From the NCBI RefSeq assembly GCF_030253575.1, contig NC_080564.1:27260561-27324560 (forward strand): a DNA stretch of 64,000 nucleotides. Reading direction: 5' to 3'. The stretch comes from Rhododendron vialii. Taxonomy: Eukaryota; Streptophyta; Magnoliopsida; Ericales; Ericaceae. The notes under the pieces were generated by a model, which saw only the letters and a list, made by a program, of their open reading frames with translations, did no database searches and had not been told where the DNA came from. The position numbers were made by a program, and so were the translations under genes. Below are positions 23,498 through 33,400 of the stretch, piece by piece. Positions within the stretch are counted from its first letter, which is position 1. Every line of letters starts with the position of its first letter.

Positions 23498-23733
23498 TGT
23501 TAGAACATCGTAATCATGTAATATCGTAATCATATCCTGGTATGATTATGATATTATATAATTCGCTTGATTTCGTTTTGATTGTAATTGATTACGATTT
23601 GGTTTTAATTAGGGCCCTTTTTTTTTCATTCTTAGGCGTGCTCCCTTCCCTTGTATATATAGAGGTCTGTCTCATCGTATAGTTTTGCCATTGAATCCAA
23701 TACACAATTCTCCTTTCTTTGTTCTATTCTACA
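23498..23733 (+). repeat. LTR-like leader of unit 2, 236 bp
   Basis: Homologous to 18197-18428: TGTTAGAACATCG at the start, tgattacgatttggttttaa in the middle, tatatatag, and CA at the end. It is followed by an interrupted primer-site motif and the same leader (tcgacctagcttcctgttca). Confidence 0.7.
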
Positions 23734-23907
23734 GTGGTACATATCAGAGCTAGAGTTGTCGACCTAGCTTCCTGTTCATCGATCTTCTCACGGCCTTGCC
23801 ATTGCACAGGTTGTCTCTTCGTCTTTCCCTCGCTCTTTTTTTTTTCCTTACTGTTTTTCGAATTCCCCACTTAATTTCTTGCGCAAACGTTCATTTCTCT
23901 AACGCAA

Positions 23908-24308
23908 TTAGCAAGCAAATGGATATACGAGCGCAGAAACAACTAGCAGGCAAACGGAGGACCAGATAAGACTGGATGCAGCGGTGAGCAAAGAGATTCA
24001 TCTTGTTAATTCCTTTTTCGCTCGTTACACTCCATCTTTTTTGATGATTAATTTCCTTTTGAAGTATATATATATGCCGTAGAAATTGATGGTTTCGGGG
24101 GTGTTATGAGCAGGTGGAGGCACGCTATGAGCGGATGAGTGATGCTGACAAGAAGTACATGAATAGGTTGGAAGAGAGAGCCCTTGAAGAAGCGGAGGCC
24201 CAGATGAAGGGCAGTGGTAGTGCTAGTGGAGAGATGGCAGCAGCCGGTAGAAGCGAGGCGGAGTCGGACCAAGGGTCTCCCCGGTTCTGCTTCTGTTCCA
24301 TCATTTAG
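23908..24308 (+). pseudogene. Unit 2 remnant of the B3 gene
   Basis: The ATG of unit 1 is missing and the first exon is cut to about 85 bp with early stops in the ATGGAT frame. A GTGAGC donor at 23994 and the conserved acceptor gttatgagCAG (24113) enclose a 120-bp intron. The last exon, 24114-24308, is open in phase 0 for 64 codons and encodes an acidic, probably helical segment (YERMSDADKKYMNRLEE) followed by the Gly/Ser tail shared with unit 1. Part of this helical segment is what unit 1 has lost, so the two units seem to be complementary decay products of a longer gene. I infer no working product. Confidence 0.45.
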
Positions 24309-24427
24309 TGGAAACAAGTGAAGCAGTGGAACAATAATATTAAGGGACATGAAGTAGTAGTTGGGAAGAAAGGATATATGGTTACATATCAATAATTCCA
24401 ACTTCTCATGTAGATCTTTTGTTTTTT

Positions 24428-24559
24428 TGGAAAATGACGGCCAATGATATGTTTTGATAATTAATATTCGTTAAGGACATTTTCAGCATTAACAAATGTT
24501 CTCAGCATATCCTTGGTGGGTATTAATTATCAAAGCACGTCCAGAGCCGTCATTTTCCC
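24428..24559. mobile_element. Mutator-type MITE, 132 bp
   Basis: Inverted ends (T/G)GGAAAATGACGGC with inner tttgataattaata pairing, and identical 9-bp flanks ttgtttttt at 24419-24427 and 24560-24568. Confidence 0.82.
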
Positions 24560-25569
24560 TTGTTTTTTAATTTATTAATATTTGAATGTGAATACAGAGA
24601 CCACAAGAGAAGGGAGAAGGGTAACAAGTGTTCACCTGAGACTCAATCACTTGATTGGCAAGATGTCAACTAAAGAGAAACCCCAAGGGACAAACCTAAA
24701 ATGCTTTAATGCCCAAATAAAAAAACAATACGACGCACATGAGATGCCGCCCAAATACCTAAAAAGGCCAAAAAGCCCAAGTACAAGGGATAAATATAGC
24801 ATTTAAGCCCAAAATACACCCAAGTCATAGGATTTTCCGATTCCTCTCGTCGAGACGAATCAATATTATCACATAAAAATTTGGCGTAAAACTAACAAAC
24901 GCGAAAAAAAAAATTGAATGAAGAAGAATAAAAAAATTATGGTCCACAATTTATTTATTAATTATTGGTGGAAACACCCTAAGCATCTAACGGTCATGAC
25001 TGAGACCGATAGAATAGATCCCTCAATGGTTGTTGAAAAATACCCCATTATTGTCGATAATTCCTGTAGTAAAAATCAAGGAAAAAAGAGAGTAAAAAGT
25101 TGCCTTCGGTTATATTTAAGATTGTTTTCATCTTAAGAAAAAAGAAGAAAATGACTTGGCCAAATAAGGGAAACGAATGAAGAAAAGAGAAGGAAAAAAA
25201 AGGGAATAAATTTCTTTTTTTTCCCCTTCCTCTTCGGAAAAAGAAATTGAATTAGAAAACGAAGAATTTATCTTTTCTTTATATTAAAAATTGGTCTAGG
25301 GTCCACTATAGCATGTTTCTAACCCACTAGGTCCATTGATCAAGTTTCTAACTCACTAAGTCCACTAATATGTATTTGGTAAGGCATAAAGTCCACTACA
25401 TTTAAAAAGGAAAATAATGCTTGACAGAATTACCTTTCCATTCAAATCTCATCCATTTAGTCCATTATCCTCCATTATCCCTTCTACTTTTGAAATCACG
25501 CCAATCACGGCAATGACGTTGGAATTTTGCGACAGAGAGAAAGAGGGAGTTTTGAGATAGAGAGAAAGA

Positions 25570-27440
25570 GAGAAGATCACATATAACGTTATATACTCGT
25601 TCAACAGTTCACATTTAACGTTAGATACTTACATTTTACGTTATATACTCATTCTTCAGCTCACATCTAACGTTTATATACTCATTCATTAGCTCACATT
25701 TAACGTTATATACTTATATTTTACGTTATATAATAATTCATCAGCTCACATTTAACGTTATATACTCATTCACACATGACAGAAGATCACATATAACGAT
25801 ATTAAGGATGCAAACCTAAAATGATTTTGGTTGTTTAGGTTTAACCTTATATAATGTCATATGTTCATTTTTTCAAGGGATACACATGACAAAAACATAC
25901 ATTTAACGTTAGGAATTGATTCACGAGAAAAAATGAAATTTTGACTTGGCCTCATGTAACAATATTAAATGTGAAATCGACATTTGATTAGTGGTTCGGT
26001 TGAATATATAACGTTATCAAAAGTGAGTCAGTGAAGCCGTTGCGCGGAATAGTTCAATAAAGTAAAATATATAAAGTAAAATATATAATGTTATATGTTA
26101 TATATGGGTATTATTTAGAACATGAATAACAAATTAATTTCATTGATTTATGAGGTTTACATAGTTATAAATTTGATCGACAAATCTACAAAATGGATTC
26201 AAAGTCTTCTGAATAGTAATATGAAAGCAAGATAAATAAATTACACCAAAAGACTTTAAATAAATTAAAATTCTAAATCTAATGGCATTGGCTGTCTTTT
26301 CAGGCTCAACGATCCTGATGTGGCTTTTCAATTTCATCATGTATCTTTGGTAGAAGGATTTGATGTGGAAGGCTCTTCTGAGGTTGGAATTCATCATTAA
26401 CTCCATCAGCATAGTGTCATTATGGTTATCTCTTAAGAACTGAACTCTGTTATAGACATATATGATTATCAGAAACACATATAACGTTATATGGTTAACT
26501 TTATTGAATTGGTCCACGCAGCGGCATCAATGACTTGCTTCTAATAACCATAAACAAATTCAGACATATAACATTATATGTTCAGAAAAATTGGCATATG
26601 ACAATATATACTCATAGAGATTGACACATAAACAATCCACATATAATCACACAATAGTGTATTGACATTTAATCTTATATGTCTAAATCTGTCCCAAATA
26701 ACCAATTGACGACATAAAGAATCGAAACAGATTAACAAATAAAAAGTCCACATATAACCACACAATAGTGTATTGCCATATAACCTTATATTTACACATA
26801 TTTCCACGAAACCCCGTGAATACTGACCAAACAATAACGTTAGATACACAAATAACCATCATTTGGGTTAATGGTATATGTTCCGTATATGTGTCTCATA
26901 TACGGAGATCATACCATATCTTTTTATAATATGGTTATATGTACAAATAAAAATAACATATATTTATACACAAAAATTAATAAATTACTACTAAATTTAT
27001 AATATTGAATAGGTCTGCGCAGCGGCTTATAAACCTGAATATATAACCATATATATTCACACAACAAAATGACAACTGAACAAAATGATATTTATAAACA
27101 ACCAACAAGAGAATATATAACGTCATAAAATGTTACGCAATAACATATAACATTACAATATTATAACCTAATGTTATATGTTTACAACCGGGGGTGTGGG
27201 GGCGGAGCCCCCACGACACAAAGTGCCGTAGTTCGGGGTGCGACTTTAGGAGCACCCCGAATGGTAGCGAAAACGATATTTTCAAAACCTTGTGGTGTAA
27301 TTTTGGCCATAGAACCTGACCTAATTATATTGCAGTCGGTATGTAATTAGGATTATATGTTAAAGACTCAAATGTAAACAGATAGCATCATATGTTCTTC
27401 CACTGTAATGAAAATGATTTCAGAAGCTCATATATAACAT
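25570..27440. repeat. Dispersed AACGTT-centred palindromes
   Basis: Variants of catataacgttatatg or catttaacgttatatact occur more than a dozen times, often followed by actcattca or agctcaca. At 25577-25770 they are nearly tandem with a period of about 25-40 bp; further on they are scattered, with decayed forms such as aacattatat. Confidence 0.75.
27196..27261. other. Two adjacent GC-rich hairpins
   Basis: Stem 1 GTGGGGGC/GCCCCCAC with a GGA loop (27196-27214); stem 2 TTCGGGGTGC/GCACCCCGAA with a 10-nt loop (27232-27261). Both are perfect and lie in AT-rich surroundings. Confidence 0.85.
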
Positions 27441-28048
27441 TATATGATCCCATAAGTTCATCCAAAACCCTAACCAAACCAAATCTGAACAAATAGTAAC
27501 AAATAACCTTTTATGTTCAACCCTAAATTAAACTTGACTTACCTTTTTGTGTTGAAACAACGGCAGTGGTGGGAATAAAGCCGATGGTGGAAAAGGACGG
27601 CGATCTCGTAGAGATTTGTGCAGATCTCGTTTGGTGACGCGCTAGCGACCTATACTTTTGTCGAACACGAAGGTGACACGGAGGTGAGATGCAATGGCGA
27701 CGGCGAGGCTGGGACGGGATGTGACGGCGACAAGAGGTGGGTGATGATGGCGACGGGAACGGGAGGCTGGGATGGGATATGACGGCGACTGGAGGTGGGC
27801 GGCGACGATAGGAGGTTGAGTCGAGATGCTTGTCCCGGCGGCTCCCTCCTCTCTCTCTCTTTGATCTCTCTTTCTCTCCCCCCTCCGTTTGAAGGAAACG
27901 AAAAAGAAACTGCTATAGTGGGGTATATATAGTGATTAGGGCTACAGAGTTATATTAGTATTTATGTAGGCTAGTGGACTTAGTGGGTTATGAAACTGCT
28001 ATAGTGGACTTATGAAAAATTCTCCCTTCTTTATATTTCTCATTCATG

Positions 28049-28067
28049 CCCCCCCCCCCCCCCCCCC
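28049..28067. repeat. 19-base C run
   Basis: Replaces actatgta of unit 1 in an otherwise matching context (cattcatgc...ccaaacaactaa). It could be a microsatellite gain or an assembly artefact. Confidence 0.85.
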
Positions 28068-29196
28068 GACCAAACAACTAATAAAAATTGAAATCAATTT
28101 TACGCCTATCATTCATGCCAATTGTGGACCTTTCTCGGGCCCAATACAATGAGCAAGATTGTTGGCTTTTCAAAATTCGTCAAGATCATTGACCACGTTA
28201 AAAATCATGTTTGTCGAATTTTAATTGATATGTTTGGTAATATGTTTTTGATTTTTTTTTTTTTTTTTTGCCAAACCATAAGATATTATGAGGGCTACGA
28301 GTTAATGGTTACAACAGAAGTCAAGCACCTCTTATATGAGGACTGGAACTCAGGAGGTCTTCCTTAAAAGGAGAGTAATGATCCAACCACACTAGCCGTG
28401 GTGTTCAATAATATAATTACCAAAAGCTCAAAGTGAACCTTCCATTGCTTTCCTCAGAAACCCCACACACGCACTTTGCCATGAGGATTGCTTCTAACAA
28501 CGCACGAAGACAAAGGAATGGAAATTGTGGTGACTGGTTTTGCAGCTTTTTGGAGGCTTCGATAAAACTCACCTTATACTTTTCCCTGCTAAGAATCGAG
28601 GGATGGAAATGATGAGAATTGAGGGAGAATCGATTGTCTTGTTGCTAGCTTCTTTCGGAAAATTGGAATTCCAGACCATTTGGAACTGGCAGAGAGGTTT
28701 GAAAGATGTAATAGTAGTGGGAGTTGGCAGTTATACATACGGGAATTAAGAAATGCCTTTTTCCAAGTCTGTCCTTATAGTTATTTGCGGTTACCCAAAG
28801 TAAAGACGCATGAAGATGTGAAATCCTTTTTTTGATAGGATAGTTTAGGAACTACATAAAAGTTGACACAATGACACAAATTGAGATATATCAAAAGGGT
28901 GCTCTTCCTTTTTATTGTTTTCGTATTGTTTTTTTGTTTTTTCAATACGCTTTCCCTGCATCACTGGTTAATTTTCAACACAATTTCTTTCTCATTTTGA
29001 TCTTATTGACTTAACTTGCCTCCTTCACTAGCTTATAGAAGACCCTCAAATCACATCTACTTGAAAAACGCATCATCGTTGAACTGAATTTGAGTGATTA
29101 ATGTTAGTCAGAAGAGCACAACAGACTTGTCTTTGAACTAGCAATCCTTGCTCACTCACCGGACATGTTTCAAATATAAATTTTCTTGTCCTTGTG

Positions 29197-29427
29197 TTAT
29201 TCATAAAAGCCCCATGGATTGGCCTTGGGTCTATATCTTGATTTCATGAGTGCTCTAAAGTCAAAGCCCGCGAAACCTTTAAGAAGCGGCACTACCTCCA
29301 CACTCATACAGGTAGAATTTTGCAAACCATAACAATCTCTTAGATAGCCAAAAGATGATGTAACAGTAGATGCTCTAACGTAGTTATTGTTACAATGGAA
29401 GAAATCATTACATGGAATTTGCAACAT
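29197..29427 (-). pseudogene. Fragment resembling the extracellular part of LRK10/WAK-type kinases
   Basis: One 76-codon frame encodes a cysteine-bearing segment with NNNYVRASTVTSSFGYLRDC, TCMSVEVVPLLK and, after a gap, NPWGFYE. The Y-V-R-A-S...C...V-V-P pattern resembles the region between the GUB_WAK domain and the membrane segment in LRK10-like receptor kinases. A stop precedes it directly and no kinase domain follows, so it is at best a gene scrap. The assignment is tentative. Confidence 0.35.
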
Positions 29428-29940
29428 TCACCCATCGACCTTGCCGAATCGGAAGGGCCATGGTCATTAATGCTTCAAAAAAACAGCAAAAAGAAAAAGA
29501 AACTAATACTTCATTAGTTGATATAGCCGTAAAATACACAATCCATAGCTGCTTCTTTTTCTGAATGGCAGAAATTTACCTCTATAATGCTTTTGCTATA
29601 AGAGCAAAACCGGAAAGGAAAAGTGAAGTGCGCCAAAAATCAAGTTTTTATTATTGAACATAAGTTGATATGATTTCGGAACACACTATCTTGCAAAAAA
29701 ATAAGATTGCAACACCGGAACAAAAGCTATTTCTACTTTTTCTGCAAAATATGAATGTCTTTTGAAATTATATAAAAAACGATAACTGATAAAAACTGAT
29801 TTTTGGCATGCTTTATGCAAACATTGAATTCAAAAATATGAACAGTTTCAATCATTGAAGTGGGATCGAATTTATTTTTTTCCCGGGCGGGGGATTGGAG
29901 GGAGTGTTATCCTCCCATCCATATAAAAGACATTTAAAGG

Positions 29941-30326
29941 TGAAATTTTTGGATGCCGAGCGGATACCACGTGACAATACCCATCGGCTATTTCGATCAT
30001 CTAAACATGTTTTGGATGGTCCGAATTTATTCTCCCTCTCTCCTCTCTTCTCTCATCCAATTACTCCCTCTTCTCTTTTTTCCACTCTAAAATTATGCTG
30101 TGTTTGGATTTGAATTTGAATTTTTTTTTTAAAAATAGTAAGGGTAATAAGTGGAGAAAGATAGAAAGAGAAATATTGTAAGTAGGAAAAAACTTTTGAA
30201 AAATACTTTTTGAAAAGAAAAAAAAACAAGACATAAATAGTCCAAAACACATTTGAATAATTGAAATAGCTGACAAGTAGTCGGGTACCACGTGTGTTCT
30301 ACTGCCCGGCACCCAAAAACTTCTGG
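29941..30326. mobile_element. Mutator-type MITE just upstream of RDR2, 386 bp
   Basis: Long imperfect terminal inverted repeats of about 85 bp: TGAAATTTTTGGATGCCGAG pairs with CCAGAAGTTTTTGGGTGCCG, and pairing goes on through ccacgtg, gctatttc and catgttttgga. Perfect 9-bp flanks atttaaagg at 29932-29940 and 30327-30335. Its right end is 75 bp from the RDR2 ATG, so it probably overlaps the core promoter or 5' UTR. Confidence 0.88.
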
Positions 30327-30378
30327 ATTTAAAGGAATCGGAGAAAAGCCGGACTCCACTCTCAGACCCTAACACACA

Positions 30379-30397
30379 CTCTCTCTCTCTCTCTCTT
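30379..30397 (+). promoter_or_regulatory. CT-rich tract before the RDR2 start
   Basis: CT dinucleotide run ending 5 bp before the ATG, typical of plant 5' leaders and core promoters. Confidence 0.6.
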
Positions 30398-30401
30398 TGC
30401 C

Positions 30402-33400
30402 ATGACTGTAGAAAGACTCACACTGCGTGTCTCCAACATCCCACAAACAGCCACAGCCAAGGACCTCGCCGACTTCCTCGACTCCGTCATCGCCACCAAA
30501 CCCTCCTCCGTCTACGCCTGCGAAATCAACACCGATCGAAAAAACTGGAAGTCCCGTGGCTCCGGCCGCGTCCAGTTCGACACCCTAGCCGCCAAATCCG
30601 CTGCCGAGGCCCTCGCCCGAGCTGGCCGCCTCGTCTTCAAGGGGTCCCACCTCTCCGTCTCCCCCTCCTTCGACGACATCGTCGTCCGGCCCACCGAGGC
30701 TCCGAACCGGGCCGGCCGCGGGGTCCTGCATGTTGGGTTTCTGGTGAAAGATGACTGCCTTTGCGTGGTGGAGTCGTTGGAGGGTTTCAAGGCTTGGGTT
30801 ATGCCTGAGAGGAAGGGGATAGAGTTTTGGGTGGTGGGTGGTGGTGATAAGGAGTGGTATAAGTTGGAGTTGCAGTATGATTATGTTTTGGAGAGTTGTG
30901 GGTGTAGGTTGGGTGGTGGGGAGGAGACCAATGCGGTGCTTCTTAAGGTATGATTTTGGTGTTGTATTGCTATGGCCTATGTGTTTTGGTTTTGTTTTTG
31001 TAACTAGGTCTAGGTGTCTGGGTCAGCTTACGCATCCCTCTACTAATTTGGTGACCAATCCCACTGCCCGCTTGTGGCTACCAGTTAAAGCCGGAGCTAA
31101 GTTCGGTCTCGAATTTGAGATCTTAGGAGGGAGCAAACCCCTAAGCCTCACGCCAGGCGAACCCCTTGGGTTATGAGTTTTGATTTTTTGATCATGTTGT
31201 GTTTGGATTTTTATGGGTTCCTGTTTTTACTGCTGGAAAAGTATATTGATTTATTGGGTTATGGAGTTGTTGGTTTGGTGAGGAGCTTAATGCATGCTTC
31301 TCATAGTATAATTTGCTGTTATGGTGATCTATCTTGATCACGTTGTGTTTGATTTCTTATGGGTTTCTGTTATTGCTAGCAAAAATGATGATTATTTTGA
31401 TTTATTGGGGCATTTGAGTTCTTAGTTTGGTGAGGAGCTTAATGCATGTTTCTCAAGGTATAATTTGATGTTGTGATAACGTGCTTTTGCTTTTCTGATC
31501 ATGTTAAGTTTGATATTCTGGGTTTCTGTTGCTGCTGGCAAAAAAGAATGCAATTTTGATTTATTGGGTCTTAGTTTGTTGGGGAGCCCAAGGCAGTTTC
31601 TCATGGTTTAGGTTGATGTGATGCTTTTAGACTTTTACTTTTGTGATCATGATATATTCAAATTCTGATACGTTTCTGTTACTGTTGGCAATAAGGTTAA
31701 ATTTACACCTATTGGGTTATTGATCTAAGTTTATGGGTATTATTGCTAATGGCTATAGATTTAGCTGTCTGGATCTTGATATATTCTAATGCTTATGGGC
31801 TCATGTTACTACTGGCAATCAGATAATAGTTGTTGATTTATTGGGTTGTTGATTTCTTAGTTTGGTCATCTTCTTAATAAGCTTGCCACTGATTTTCTTG
31901 GCTACTGAAGCTTGAAAAAAATGGAAATGTTTCAATTAATTTGCTTTTGATAGATGGGTTTAGGTGGTAGCAGGGCCAGAGTTGTTATCTGTTTTCATTT
32001 TGTTTCAACGGGGAAAAGAACAACTTATCGTTCTTTTACTTCCTTTTCCCTTCATATAGCTATGTGCAGTTTCCCTCAGCATTGCTGTTACTTTTTCTTG
32101 GTGTGCTAACACTTGTATGGCTAGGACAAATGCATGTGCTATACTGGTAGGCTAATTCTAGAGTGCCACTGCTCCAATCAAACACCCTAGGACCTAGAAG
32201 GCTGTTATTTATGATTGATCTGAAAATATGGTTTATGCTTCTCTGGTTTACTGAAACGCGTTTTAGGCACAGTTTGGGCATTTCATGTTGCATTTCTACA
32301 ATACTATTCAAGCTCGTTAAAGAAAAATGACTTTGTGAGGTCCTTTAAGTACTTAGAAAATGCATATGAATTTAACAGGAAATTTATTTACCCTTGCCTC
32401 TGGAGCTCATTAGGATTCCCTTCTTGATTTTGGTCATTTAGGAATCAGTCTTAATCCCCTGAGGTGTCATGCACAGTTCTGTTAGAATTCCAGCTCAAAT
32501 TGTTAAGCCTGATTCAACTTTTGCCTGACCAGTATTTTGCGATCTTGATTGGAGTATTGGTTTGTAGGATTGGTGGCATTGGGCTTCAGAATAGGGCTGG
32601 GTATGATTGTTTAAACGGGCTGATTGTTGTTTATAAATTAGGATCATTAAGTTCTGTAATCGTATCCTGTTATTATCCATCTTTTAGTATTTTCTTTCCC
32701 TTAAACCTCTTCATCCCACATTTTGCACCTCCCTAGATGTAATATCGTGCTTTCATTTTGTCCGAGACGTGCAAGATGTTAGGGTTTTGTAGTTCTTTTA
32801 CTACTATGTTAGAATGGAACTTTTTATTTTTACCATCAATTCTTCTTTCAGCGTTTTATTTCCCCTATACCTCTTCATTCCCCGAATTGTGGATTTGCTT
32901 AGGTGTTCTGTTATGATATTATTATGTCTGAAAGGTACAATTTATGAGATTTAGGAACTTTGAGATAAATAGCAATTATTGTCAACAATGTGCCCAAGGA
33001 ATATTTTGAGTGTAACTTACTGCGTTTGCTAAGCTAAATGAGCTTTACTCCCTCTGTCCCTAAATAAATGTCTAGCCCGCAAACCTAGGCCTTTAAGTAG
33101 ATGCATTCTTTTCATTCGAAAATTTTGAAAAAAATTGGAAAATACCTTCGGGGCGAAGGCATTTTTTTCCCCAAATTTTTCTAATTTTTTGAACAAAAAG
33201 AATGCATGTTTTTAAAGGCCTAGATTTTCGGTCGGGGATTTATTTAGGAACGGAGGGAGTATTTTATTCTATTTTCTAGTGACTTCACATCCATATTGGA
33301 ATTGTCCAAATTCCAGCTTTAGTATATTTGTTTCATTTTGGTTTTAGAATGTGAGAATGAACTTACATGATTTATTACACGTTACCATTGAACGTGACTG

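Larger units (their letters stand above)
25286..28026. mobile_element. Non-autonomous Mutator-like element, 2.74 kb, inserted in unit 2
   Basis: The ends are imperfect inverted repeats that share GTCCACTATAGCA, GTTTC, TAACCCACTA and GTCCA with small indels. The target ttctttatatt (11 bp) is present at 25275-25285 and 28027-28037, and unit 1 has the uninterrupted site (ttttctttatatttctga near 19930). No transposase frame. The interior is AT-rich with dispersed AACGTT-centred palindromes (25570-27440), two GC-rich hairpins (27196-27261) and a GC-rich block (27560-27840) that might be captured gene sequence. Confidence 0.85.
23454..28993 (+). repeat. Tandem unit 2, split by a Mutator-like insertion
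   Basis: Starts gtaattaaagtctggaggta and ends ttaattttcaacacaatttc, matching the start and end of unit 1. Without the 2.74-kb insertion at 25286-28026 it would be about 2.8 kb. The B3-encoding part is gone: only about 80 bp remain between the leader and the splice donor near 23993. Confidence 0.83.

Noticed and set aside
24582-25136. Open frames of about 70 codons in unit 2
   Set aside because: No homologous frame in unit 1, no conserved motif; likely chance.
30061-30375. Minus-strand frames upstream of RDR2
   Set aside because: They lie in the MITE and its A/T tracts, without family resemblance.
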